This document shows positions 25,367 through 33,714 of a stretch of 64,000 bases of DNA, one piece after another (within the stretch, counting starts at the first letter, position 1; each line of letters starts with the position of its first letter). The stretch lies in assembly GCF_003996965.1 (NCBI RefSeq), contig NZ_QWDM01000001.1, positions 434,001-498,000 of the forward strand, in the 5' to 3' direction. The notes beneath the pieces are model-generated. The model made no database searches. It was given only the letters and a program-made list of their open reading frames with translations, and was not told the origin of the DNA. Origin of the DNA: Flavobacterium cupreum (GTDB lineage: Bacteria > Bacteroidota > Bacteroidia > Flavobacteriales > Flavobacteriaceae). Made by a program: the position numbers and the translations under genes.

Positions 25367-28180
25367 ATGCCATTTTCATTCAAACATACCGCCCTTAAGT
25401 TTTTAAAAATAACAGGAATAGTAATAGCAGGAATTCTGCTGCTACTATTCCTGATTCCGCTTTTATTTCCCGGAAAAGTTGCTTCCGAAGTCAAGAAGAT
25501 TGCCAATGAACGTTTGGATACCAGACTCGATTTTACGAAATCAAGGCTTTCTTTTTTTACGCATTTCCCATCTTTAACCGTCTCCTTAGATGATTTATCG
25601 ATGACCGGCTCTGCCCCTTTCGGCAATGATACTTTATTAAAAGCCGAACAGGTCGCTTTCGGAATCAACCTTAAAAGATTGATTTTCGACAACGAAGTAA
25701 AAATCAATAAATTATATGTATCCAAAGCCTTCATAAATGTAATGGTCAACCAGAAAGGACAGGCCAACTACAACATTTATATCGCTCCTGAAGATAAAAA
25801 AAATCAAAAGGACGATGCCGAAGAAGGAACTGCAATCAAACTGGAACGAATTGACCTTGAAGACTGTCACATCAAGTACAACGATCGCTCCGCCAAAATT
25901 CTGATCGATGCGAAGGGTTTTAATTATGTTGGAAAAGGGAATTTAAGCGAAGATATTTTTGATTTAAATACAGATGCAAAAATTGACAGTGTTGATTTTT
26001 ATTACAACAGAACCGCTTACCTCAGAAAAAAAGAAGTCCGCGCTGATTTAATTACCCGGATCAATACACATGCACTTTCGTTTATTCTTCAGAAAAACGA
26101 ATTAAGAATCAATAAACTGCCCCTACAATTTACCGGTTTGTTTACCATTTTACGAGATGGCTATAAAATCGATATTAAGGCAGCATCCGAAAAAACGACC
26201 TTAAAAGATTTATTTTCGGTCATGCCACCGGAATATTTAACCTGGATGAATGAAACCGAGATCTCCGGAAACAGTGATTTGCTTTTTACTTTTAAAGGAG
26301 ATTATAACGTCGCCAAAAAGCTAAAACCGGACCTGGCTTTTAATATTAAAATAAATAAAGGCGCCATCAATTATCAAAATGCACCTGCTCCCCTGACGGA
26401 TTTTCAGATGAACCTGAATGCCATCATGCCTTCCCTTGATATCGAAAAACTGCTCATTAACTTAAATACCCTTAAGTTTAAAGTAGGCGAAAAAGATTAT
26501 TTCACCGCTTACCTGCACAGCAAAGGCTTTACCGAAATGGATGTCAATGCCAGTGTAAAAGGCGCATTGGACCTGGCTACGGTCGATGCCGCACTGGGCC
26601 TGACTTCACTTGAACTAAAAGGAATATTAAAAACCAATATTCAGGCAAGGGGAACTTTCAGCACCTCAAAAAAATTATTCCCGAAAACTATTGGCGGAAT
26701 TTCACTGCGAAACGGCTGGCTTAAAACAGAATCCTATCCAAATCCGATTACCGATATCACTTTCGTCGCAAATGTGCTCAACAAGGCCGGGACATTTAAG
26801 GATCTGATCGTTTCTGTCGCCCCTGCTTCTTTTGCTTTTGAAGGGAATCCTGTGTATGTAAATGCGACACTTTCCGACTTTAGTGATTTGGCTTATAATG
26901 CCAAAATAAAAGGGGAACTGAATGTAGGACGCATCTATAAAGTTTTCTCTCAGAAGGGTGTTGACATCACCGGCTATGCAAAAGCGGACTTATCCTTAAA
27001 AGGAAAACAAAGTTATGCGACGACCGGACAATATGATAAATTAGACAATAAAGGAACCATAATCCTTAAAAACATCAAAGCCACCTCTGAGCTTTTCCCA
27101 AAAGCATTTTTTATCAAACAGGGGAATTTTCGTTTTCAAAATGAGAAAATGTGGTTTGAAAAATTTGATGCTTCTTATGGAAAATCGGATTTTGCCATTA
27201 ACGGATATCTGCTGAATACCATTAATTACTTCCTGGAATCAAACGGAACACTGAGCGGGGATTTTAATATGAAATCCAGACTGATCAATGTCGATGAATT
27301 TATGGCGCTGGAGAAAGGAGAAAATAAGGATCGCAATATCGAAGTGGAGTATGCCAAAGAAGATCACCCGAAAATGAGCGGTGTCGTTATTATTCCGAAA
27401 AACTTAAACGTCGGACTTAGAACAAATGTGGATAAAGTAGCGTACAACGGTTTAATTCTAAACAAACTTGCCGGAAAAATCGGAATCACAAAAGGGAATT
27501 TTTACTTAGAAAAGACCACTTTCAATATTATTGACTGCATTATGGGGGTTGATGCCAACTATAAGGATGAATCGCCAACCTCGGCCCATTTTGATGCCCA
27601 CTTTACAGCCAAAGATTTCAGTGTGCAAAGGGCTTACAAGGAAATTCCGATGTTTCACGATATGGTCAGTGCTGCCGAAAAAGCGCAGGGAATCATTTCT
27701 GTGGACTATAATATAAAAGGTGACCTTAACGGAAATATGGGGCCAATTTATGAATCCCTGGAAGGCGGTGGAGTTATTACTTTACGTGATGTACAGGTAA
27801 AAGGACTCAAATTATTTGACGGAATCAGTTCCCAAACAGGACAGAAAGGTTTAAATAATCCTGATATGCAAGGCATTGAAATTAACTCCACAATTGATAA
27901 TAATCTGGTGCACATTGAGCCTTTTACGTTTACTGTCGCAGGTTTCAAACCAACTATAAAGGGAACTACCAGTTTTGACGGACTACTGGATTTACGAATG
28001 CGCCTGGGGCTCCCGCTTTTTGGACTTATCGGATTTCCGATTGTCATTACGGGAACACATGAAGAACCGAAAATCAAAATTTTCAGTAAGACCGGACAAA
28101 AGATAAACGACGCCGTTTATGACGAAAAAAACAATAAAGTAATACGGGAAGAAAAAGTCAGCAAAAAGAAAGTTAAATAA
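25367..28180 (+). CDS. AsmA-family protein (inter-membrane lipid transport type)
   Basis: This large 937-residue protein has one N-terminal membrane helix (ITGIVIAGILLLLFLIPLLFPG) and the AsmA start SEVKKIANERLDTRLDFTKSRLSFF. A very long beta-rich periplasmic body follows, ending in a DUF3971/AsmA_2-like region (GGGVITLRDVQVKGLKLFDG, LRMRLGLPLFGLIGFPI). AsmA, TamB and YhdP proteins form hydrophobic grooves that move phospholipid to the outer membrane, which fits its place 130 nt after the Mla genes. I use the ATG at 25367; a TTG two codons earlier is possible. The iron-permease-like gene starts 1 nt after its stop. Confidence 0.88.
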   Translation: MPFSFKHTALKFLKITGIVIAGILLLLFLIPLLFPGKVASEVKKIANERLDTRLDFTKSRLSFFTHFPSLTVSLDDLSMTGSAPFGNDTLLKAEQVAFGINLKRLIFDNEVKINKLYVSKAFINVMVNQKGQANYNIYIAPEDKKNQKDDAEEGTAIKLERIDLEDCHIKYNDRSAKILIDAKGFNYVGKGNLSEDIFDLNTDAKIDSVDFYYNRTAYLRKKEVRADLITRINTHALSFILQKNELRINKLPLQFTGLFTILRDGYKIDIKAASEKTTLKDLFSVMPPEYLTWMNETEISGNSDLLFTFKGDYNVAKKLKPDLAFNIKINKGAINYQNAPAPLTDFQMNLNAIMPSLDIEKLLINLNTLKFKVGEKDYFTAYLHSKGFTEMDVNASVKGALDLATVDAALGLTSLELKGILKTNIQARGTFSTSKKLFPKTIGGISLRNGWLKTESYPNPITDITFVANVLNKAGTFKDLIVSVAPASFAFEGNPVYVNATLSDFSDLAYNAKIKGELNVGRIYKVFSQKGVDITGYAKADLSLKGKQSYATTGQYDKLDNKGTIILKNIKATSELFPKAFFIKQGNFRFQNEKMWFEKFDASYGKSDFAINGYLLNTINYFLESNGTLSGDFNMKSRLINVDEFMALEKGENKDRNIEVEYAKEDHPKMSGVVIIPKNLNVGLRTNVDKVAYNGLILNKLAGKIGITKGNFYLEKTTFNIIDCIMGVDANYKDESPTSAHFDAHFTAKDFSVQRAYKEIPMFHDMVSAAEKAQGIISVDYNIKGDLNGNMGPIYESLEGGGVITLRDVQVKGLKLFDGISSQTGQKGLNNPDMQGIEINSTIDNNLVHIEPFTFTVAGFKPTIKGTTSFDGLLDLRMRLGLPLFGLIGFPIVITGTHEEPKIKIFSKTGQKINDAVYDEKNNKVIREEKVSKKKVK

Positions 28181-28181
28181 A

Positions 28182-28670
28182 ATGAAAAATAAAAAACAGA
28201 AAGGCACCGGTGCATTCGAAAAATTTGCTTCAAAAGTTTCTAAGGCAGCAGGAAGTACGACTGCTTTTATAACTGCTTTTTTAATTGTTGTGGTCTGGGC
28301 CATTTGCGGTCCCGTTTTCGATTATTCTGAAACCTGGCAACTCGTAATAAACACAGGAACAACAATTATTACTTTTCTGATGGTCTTTTTAATTCAGAAA
28401 GCTCAAAACAAAGATTCTCTCGCAATACAGCTAAAATTAAATGAATTAGTAGCTTCAAACGAGTATTCGAGCAATAGTCTGGTTGACATTGAAAGCATGA
28501 CCGAAGAAGAGATGATTATCGTACAGAAATACTATCACCGACTTAGTGAGCTTGCCAAAAAAGAAGAAAGCCTAAGAACATCACACTCTATTGCTGAAGC
28601 ACATGAGCAGCATGAGCGAAAAGATAAAAACAGGACAAAATTGCGGACCAAAAACATCACAAAAAAATGA
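28182..28670 (+). CDS. Low-affinity iron permease family protein
   Basis: The 162-residue protein has two membrane helices (about 25-45 FITAFLIVVVWAICGPVF and 52-72 WQLVINTGTTIITFLMVFLIQ) in the order seen in PF04120: FEKFASKVSKAAGSTTAF, FDYSETWQLVINTGTTIITF, FLIQKAQNKDSLAIQLKLNELV. The C-terminal third is charged and helical. The family name comes from yeast Fet4; bacterial members have not, to my knowledge, been shown to carry iron. Its stop overlaps the next ATG by 4 nt (ATGA at 28667). Confidence 0.88.
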   Translation: MKNKKQKGTGAFEKFASKVSKAAGSTTAFITAFLIVVVWAICGPVFDYSETWQLVINTGTTIITFLMVFLIQKAQNKDSLAIQLKLNELVASNEYSSNSLVDIESMTEEEMIIVQKYYHRLSELAKKEESLRTSHSIAEAHEQHERKDKNRTKLRTKNITKK

Positions 28671-29866
28671 AGCTACGTTCAACAGAAACTTTCTGGCCAT
28701 TAAAACATGCAATGGAAATAAGTTATCCGTCAATAGATTCAGATTTAGAGACGGAAATTTTAATTATTGGTGCAGGAATTACCGGAGCTCTGATTGCTTA
28801 TAAACTCATCAACGAAGGAAAAAAAGTAATAATGGTGGACCGCCGTGATATTTGCAACGGGAGTACCGCTGCAAGTACTGCGCTGCTTCAGTATGAAATA
28901 GATGTTTCCTTGCATGAATTAGTAAAAATGAGAGGACTGGAATGCGCCGTTGACAGTTACAGAAATGGAAAAAAAGCCATTTTCGACCTGCGTACTATCA
29001 TCGATACCATAAAAAGCGACTGTGAGTTTGAATTCAAAAAAAGCATTTATTTCTGTTCCCTTAAAAAAGATCTTCCCTTCCTTAAGGCTGAATTTAAATG
29101 CCGAAAAGAAAGCGGTTTCGATGTAAGCTGGCTGGAAAAATGGGATCTTGAGAAATTAGGGCTCAACGCACTTGCTGCCATCGAATCTAAAACGGCTGCA
29201 GTAATGGATCCCTATAAACTCGCCCAGGATTTAATACGTTACTGCGAGAAGAAAGGAATGCAAATTTTTGACCGTACCAATATTACCTCTACTCATACTC
29301 AAAAAGAAAAACTTATAGCACATGCTGAAAACAGGCACACTATTACCGCCGATCACATCGTGCACTGCAGTGGCTACGAAAGTACGGAAACAATTACAGA
29401 AAAGATCGTGGACCTGAAAAGCACGTATGTAATCGTTTCGGAAAATCTTCCTGATCTTCCCAAATCTTTTAAAAAAGCTATTTTTTGGGATACCTCGTCT
29501 CCGTACCTATATTTCCGCGGCACACAGGACAACCGAATCATCATGGGCGGTGGTGACGAAGAATTTAAAGATTCTAAAAAACGTGATAAGTTAATACCAA
29601 AAAAAGAACAGTTTTTATTGAAAAAATTTCAAAGAAAATTTCCCAATATTGACTTTAAAATCGATTATTCCTGGGCAGGAACTTTTGGTGAAACCAAAGA
29701 TGGCCTGCCGTATTTCGGAAAACCAAACCCGAATAAAAACGAGCATTACGTTTTAGGTTTCGGAGGAAACGGAATTACCTTTAGTGTCATCGGAATGAAT
29801 TCGATTTTATGTTCTGTTGAAGGTAAGAAACATAAGGATTTGGAGTATTACAGGTTTCATAGGTAG
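28667..29866 (+). CDS. FAD-dependent oxidoreductase (DAO/DadA-like)
   Basis: This 399-residue flavoenzyme has an FAD-binding Rossmann motif GAGITG at 35-40 (ILIIGAGITGALIAYKL), then VDRRDICNGSTAASTALLQYE and the C-terminal DAO signature YSWAGTFGETKDGLPYFG and GFGGNGITFSVIGM. It resembles glycine/D-amino-acid or glycerol-3-phosphate-type oxidases in the DAO superfamily. The substrate cannot be told. Overlap with the iron-permease-like gene implies translational coupling. The transcript is closed by the inverted repeat at 29879-29941. Confidence 0.9.
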   Translation: MKLRSTETFWPLKHAMEISYPSIDSDLETEILIIGAGITGALIAYKLINEGKKVIMVDRRDICNGSTAASTALLQYEIDVSLHELVKMRGLECAVDSYRNGKKAIFDLRTIIDTIKSDCEFEFKKSIYFCSLKKDLPFLKAEFKCRKESGFDVSWLEKWDLEKLGLNALAAIESKTAAVMDPYKLAQDLIRYCEKKGMQIFDRTNITSTHTQKEKLIAHAENRHTITADHIVHCSGYESTETITEKIVDLKSTYVIVSENLPDLPKSFKKAIFWDTSSPYLYFRGTQDNRIIMGGGDEEFKDSKKRDKLIPKKEQFLLKKFQRKFPNIDFKIDYSWAGTFGETKDGLPYFGKPNPNKNEHYVLGFGGNGITFSVIGMNSILCSVEGKKHKDLEYYRFHR

Positions 29867-29878
29867 TTCTTTTAGGTT

Positions 29879-29941
29879 CTAAGGTTCTGAGATTCTAAGG
29901 CACTAAGTTTTTCTTAGCAACTTAGAATCTCAGAACCTTAG
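29879..29941. terminator. Long perfect inverted repeat between convergent genes
   Basis: Arms 29879-29899 and 29921-29941 are perfectly complementary over 21 nt (core AGGTTCTGAGATTCTAAG); the loop holds a small CTAAG...CTTAG hairpin. It lies between the FAD oxidoreductase (plus) and the MarR-GNAT gene (minus), so it probably acts as a shared transcript end, although the T tract is weak. Related phrases recur at 30950-31095. Confidence 0.65.
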
Positions 29942-29949
29942 TAACTTCA

Positions 29950-30900
29950 TTAAACAGCTAACTCCATCTGTATATTACAACGCTTATAAGGTGTTGCCAG
30001 TCCTGATACTTTTTGGAATCCTAATTTATGATACAAATTGATTGCGGGTTTAAGGATGGTATTACTTTCCAGGTATATTTTCTTCGCTCCTTGTTCTTTT
30101 GCGCTGTTTACAATCGCCTGCCCCAGTAACCAGCCAATATTTTTTCCCTGTGCTTTTGGCGAAACTGCCATTTTTGCCATCTCAAAATCATAAGTGTCAT
30201 CTTTCATTTTGATCATGGCGCAGACACCGACAGGCTCATTATGATACAAAGCCACGAAAATCTTACCTCCTTTGTCCAGAATATATTCTTTCGGATTATC
30301 TAACGCCTTATAATCCGCTTCTTCCATTTCAAAATAGGTTGAAATCCATTCTACATTCAAAGCTTTAAAAGCATCCAAATATTTGGGTTCAAATGGTACA
30401 ATCTGAACGTCCTGGCTTTCGCGTATTTTTTTATTTTCAATTACTCTTTTAAGCAGTGATTTTTGCTGGAGTAAAAACTCCCATTCTTCGAGTGCAGCCC
30501 AAAGATTATGGTTTGATTCTGTAATTAAAGACTCCACAGCCGCTTCAACATCAATCCATTGCAGTTTTAGTTCTTTCGAAAGCAGTATGCCTTGTTCTGT
30601 AAGAGCAACACTGTTTCTGCGTTTGTCGGCTGTTTTTAAATTTTCCTGAACGAGACCGACCGTTATCATTTCCTGAATAATTTTACTCACCGAAGGTTGC
30701 GAATGCCCAATCTCATTAGCGATTTCAGTAATGGTGATTTCCCGCTCCTCCATTAGCATATAAAAAACCGGAAACCATTTCGGCATAAAGTTAATCCCAT
30801 ACAGTTCATAAATCCTGGCCGCATCATCGGTAATCGTTGCAGTCATCAATCGAAGGCGGCTTCCTAAAGCTACCTTACCCACTTTATTAAAAAAATCCAT
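29950..30900 (-). CDS. MarR-type regulator fused to GNAT acetyltransferase
   Basis: This 316-residue protein has a MarR winged helix at about 25-140 (FYMLMEEREITITEIANEIGHSQPSVSKIIQEM, then the wing LKTADKRRNSVALTEQG) and a GNAT domain at about 165-316 (acetyl-CoA loop MAVSPKAQGKNIGWLLGQAIV, then KKIYLESNTILKPAINLYHKLGF). Such bifunctional helix-turn-helix/acetyltransferases are common in Bacteroidota. The target of acetylation is unknown. It is monocistronic. Confidence 0.93.
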   Translation of the reverse strand: MDFFNKVGKVALGSRLRLMTATITDDAARIYELYGINFMPKWFPVFYMLMEEREITITEIANEIGHSQPSVSKIIQEMITVGLVQENLKTADKRRNSVALTEQGILLSKELKLQWIDVEAAVESLITESNHNLWAALEEWEFLLQQKSLLKRVIENKKIRESQDVQIVPFEPKYLDAFKALNVEWISTYFEMEEADYKALDNPKEYILDKGGKIFVALYHNEPVGVCAMIKMKDDTYDFEMAKMAVSPKAQGKNIGWLLGQAIVNSAKEQGAKKIYLESNTILKPAINLYHKLGFQKVSGLATPYKRCNIQMELAV

Positions 30901-30944
30901 TTTATAGTTGATTACATAATTAGTTATGCAAATATATGTATTTC

Positions 30945-31100
30945 TTAGATACTAAGGTTCTGAGCTGCTAAGTTTCTGAGTTTTTTTCTCAGTGTTCTAA
31001 TAACAAGTTAACTGGTATCCTGATAAATCAACTTTTAAGGTCCAACCATTTCAAAGCATTTTCTTAGAACCTTAGCATCTTAGTGACTTAGTACCTAATA
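30945..31100. repeat. Gap with repeated CTAAGGTTCTGAG / CTTAGAACCTTAG phrases
   Basis: The gap between the MarR-GNAT gene and the AraC-type gene holds CTAAGGTTCTGAG (30953) and, about 110 bp on, CTTAGAACCTTAG (31066), an imperfect long inverted repeat. It is related to the perfect one at 29879-29941. Confidence 0.6.
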
Positions 31101-31102
31101 AA

Positions 31103-32128
31103 TTAAGCTGTAATAGCCAACGGATTCAAGTTGAATTTATATTCTTTCGGACTGCAATTGAATTTTTGTTTGAAGATTTTAGAGAAGTAGCTTCTGCTGG
31201 TAAAACCGATACAATATACGATTTCTGAGATATTTAAATCGGAGGTTCTGATCAGGATCTCGGCTTTTAGGACACGCATATGGGTGATGTAATCATTCAC
31301 GGTGCGATTGTGAATCATTTTAAAACCTTCCTGAAGTTTATTTGGAGACAGGCCTGATTTTTTACTTAATGATTTTATGGTAAAGGCTTCCTCCGGGTTT
31401 GCTTTAATAGCTTCCGAAAGTTCTTTTATTTCTTCCATTTCTCTTAAAGTAAGACAATTGGCATCTCTCGATGTAGCTGCTAAATCGTCTGTATGCTGCT
31501 GAATTTCCATAGCCAGGATAATTCGTAAAATACCTTCTTTCAGTAAGTTTCGAACAATTCCAGTCTGTGTTACAGCATTTAATTGTTCTATTTTCTCCCC
31601 AATTCTCAGATTATACGAACCCAGGTAAAAGAAATCTTCGCGTAAATCATTTTCAAAAAACGTTTCTTTTACTTTTACATTCAGGGAGTTAGGCTGGTTT
31701 TTATCGGCAATTTGAGTTCCGACAATAATAAGTGTAAACTTGGTTTTCACATCTTTTTCAAAAAATAAAACATTCTCATCGTCTCTCTTGGAAGAAAGTA
31801 TTGCAGTCTGAAACGTTTTTAGTTTTCGTTCCTCACCCAAAATTCCAAAACTGTGGGACAGGTTTCCTTTCGAACAATACGCAAAATAAACAGGAGATGC
31901 TTTCGGATTCGTAATATTCATCCTTACATCTGCAGAGAAAGTCATGTCAAACTGAACATAAGAGATATCATCATTAAATGACGATCCGATTATGGATCCT
32001 TTAGCAAAACTATTATTGAAATCTAAAGTATATTCGTCTAAATCAAAAGTGACTTTACCTCCAATATTCAAAGCTAAAGCTTCAAAAATATCTTTAATTT
32101 TCTCTGTATTTATAGTAACTACTTTCAT
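31103..32128 (-). CDS. AraC family transcriptional regulator
   Basis: This 341-residue regulator carries a C-terminal AraC/XylS double helix-turn-helix (about 235-335): FTIKSLSKKSGLSPNKLQEGF for the first, then ISEIVYCIGFTSRSYFSKIFKQKFNCSPKEYK for the second, which is a standard AraC signature. The N-terminal 200 residues are a sensor-like domain similar to those in flavobacterial relatives, with no known ligand. The divergent gene, a DNA glycosylase, starts 200 nt away. No target is evident. Confidence 0.93.
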   Translation of the reverse strand: MKVVTINTEKIKDIFEALALNIGGKVTFDLDEYTLDFNNSFAKGSIIGSSFNDDISYVQFDMTFSADVRMNITNPKASPVYFAYCSKGNLSHSFGILGEERKLKTFQTAILSSKRDDENVLFFEKDVKTKFTLIIVGTQIADKNQPNSLNVKVKETFFENDLREDFFYLGSYNLRIGEKIEQLNAVTQTGIVRNLLKEGILRIILAMEIQQHTDDLAATSRDANCLTLREMEEIKELSEAIKANPEEAFTIKSLSKKSGLSPNKLQEGFKMIHNRTVNDYITHMRVLKAEILIRTSDLNISEIVYCIGFTSRSYFSKIFKQKFNCSPKEYKFNLNPLAITA

Positions 32129-32328
32129 TTTGCTGTATTTTAAAATTCGATAATCTTAGTTTACTTATGCTCTTTTAGAAGAAACTCCACTTTGTAGAGA
32201 AATTCCTAAAATTGATAAGTCAAAGTTCCAATAAACAGCGTCGAAAATTGTTATATAATTTTTGTAAATTGTTTTATAATTTAATCTAAATGATTACTTT
32301 AAATATCAAATTTATTCCACCATAAAGC

Positions 32329-32826
32329 ATGAAAAGTTTTTCTTTCTCCCCTATAAGCACAGAAGACGCTACCGTATTGATACTGGGAACTATGCCGGGC
32401 ACTAAATCGCTGGAATTGAGTCAGTATTATGGTCACGCCCAAAATAATTTCTGGAAGTTTATTTTTACCGTTTTAAATGAAGATCCTTCCTTCGATTACG
32501 AAACTAAAAAGGCAATCCTCGTCAGGCATAAAATTGCTGTGTGGGATGTTTTGCAATTCTGCGACAGAGTCGGAAGCCTGGACAGTGCCATCAAAAATGA
32601 AATTTCAAATGACTTTGAATCATTTTTAAAAGAGCATCCTCATATTAAGACGATTCTCTTTAACGGACAAAAAGCGGCGGCCTTTTTTAAAAAATATGTA
32701 TCACTCGAGAAAAAATACGAACTGATAACTTTACCTTCATCGAGTCCCGCAAATGCCAGTAAATCATTCGAATCAAAACTGGAAGAATGGAAAATTATAA
32801 GTTCATTTATTAGAGAAAACAACTAA
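32329..32826 (+). CDS. DNA-deoxyinosine glycosylase (UDG superfamily, family 6)
   Basis: This 165-residue base-excision repair enzyme has motif 1 LILGTMPGTKSLELSQYYGHAQNNFW (residues about 17-42). The Gly-Met-Pro-Gly loop and the following Asn-Asn-Phe-Trp are the signature of hypoxanthine-DNA glycosylases, which remove deaminated adenine. The second motif is TLPSSSPANAS at about 138-148, where family 6 has LPSTSPAN. Length fits the family. It is divergent from the AraC-type gene and followed by a terminator-like hairpin at 33011. Confidence 0.9.
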   Translation: MKSFSFSPISTEDATVLILGTMPGTKSLELSQYYGHAQNNFWKFIFTVLNEDPSFDYETKKAILVRHKIAVWDVLQFCDRVGSLDSAIKNEISNDFESFLKEHPHIKTILFNGQKAAAFFKKYVSLEKKYELITLPSSSPANASKSFESKLEEWKIISSFIRENN

Positions 32827-33010
32827 TGTTTGAATTGTATAAGATTATTGTTTTTAAATATAACAATCTCTTAACCTAATCCGATAATTTTACCAAAAGG
32901 TTTTAAGGTATTGAAATAATTTAACTCTTGTGTATTTATAAAACTCACTATTATAAATCATTTTCTAAGAAAAAAATTATAAAATATTGGTTGTTAGTTT
33001 ATTTTGAGAA

Positions 33011-33043
33011 AAAAGCTATTCTTTTATTAGAATAGCTTTTATA
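33011..33043 (+). terminator. Terminator-like hairpin
   Basis: A 12-bp perfect stem AAAAGCTATTCT/AGAATAGCTTTT has a 6-nt loop and a short T-rich tail. It lies 185 nt after the DNA glycosylase stop and 33 nt before the ATG at 33076. It either ends the upstream transcript or attenuates the downstream one. Confidence 0.6.
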
Positions 33044-33075
33044 CTTTTACGATAGATCTCCAAACCCAAATCACT

Positions 33076-33510
33076 ATGAAAATTCAAACTTACAAAAATC
33101 ATATACGGTTTTACCCCCCTCATCATTTTGTATACTATCCTATTCTGACTGTATTTTTAACTGCCAGTATTTACTTTGCCGTGACAGAGGATGAAAAGTT
33201 AATCTGGGCTTTTATTAGCGTTGGTTTTGTCTTTTTATTTTGTCTTGCTTTTATGCTGCGTCAGCATTATGCCTTAACGCTGCAAAACAGGATCGTGAGA
33301 CTGGAGCTTCGTTACCGTTACTTTACACTTTCAGGAAAAAGGTTTGAAGAATTTGAATACAAATTAACCGACGACCAGCTTTTTGCCCTTCGATTTGCAC
33401 CCGATGATGAATTATTGCCACTAGTCGACTATGCCCTTAAAAGCAGCCTGAGCGGAGCCGCTATCAAAAAAGCAATTGTGCACTGGAAAGCGGATTATAA
33501 CAGGGTTTAG
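33076..33510 (+). CDS. DUF6526 family two-helix membrane protein
   Basis: The 144-residue protein begins MKIQTYKNHIRFYPPHHFVYYP, the conserved start of this family (KNHxxxYPPHHFVYYP). Two close membrane helices follow (about 22-38 and 45-60), then a cytoplasmic region with LRQHYALTLQNRIVRLELRYRYF. Function is unknown. It looks monocistronic. A gap follows with phrases CCTCTGAACCTTTG repeated at 33603-33640. Confidence 0.8.
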   Translation: MKIQTYKNHIRFYPPHHFVYYPILTVFLTASIYFAVTEDEKLIWAFISVGFVFLFCLAFMLRQHYALTLQNRIVRLELRYRYFTLSGKRFEEFEYKLTDDQLFALRFAPDDELLPLVDYALKSSLSGAAIKKAIVHWKADYNRV

Positions 33511-33642
33511 GAAGAGTATAGAGTAAAGAATAAAGAGCAAAGAATATAGAGCTTTAGGCCAGATCCAAAGGCGATTTAACCATCACTTTCATTATATTTA
33601 AACCTCTGAACCTTTGTACCTCTGAACCTCTGAATTAACCTC

Positions 33643-33677
33643 AAAAAAAAAACCCGGCCTCTTTTCAGAAACCGGGT
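33643..33677 (-). terminator. Rho-independent terminator of the PUL operon
   Basis: Read on the minus strand, stem ACCCGG/CCGGGT with a 14-nt loop is followed by ten T (plus-strand A run 33643-33652), 38 nt after the GH97 stop. Confidence 0.85.
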
Positions 33678-33714
33678 GTGTTGCTCAAATATAACTCAAA
33701 TAAACTCAACTAAC

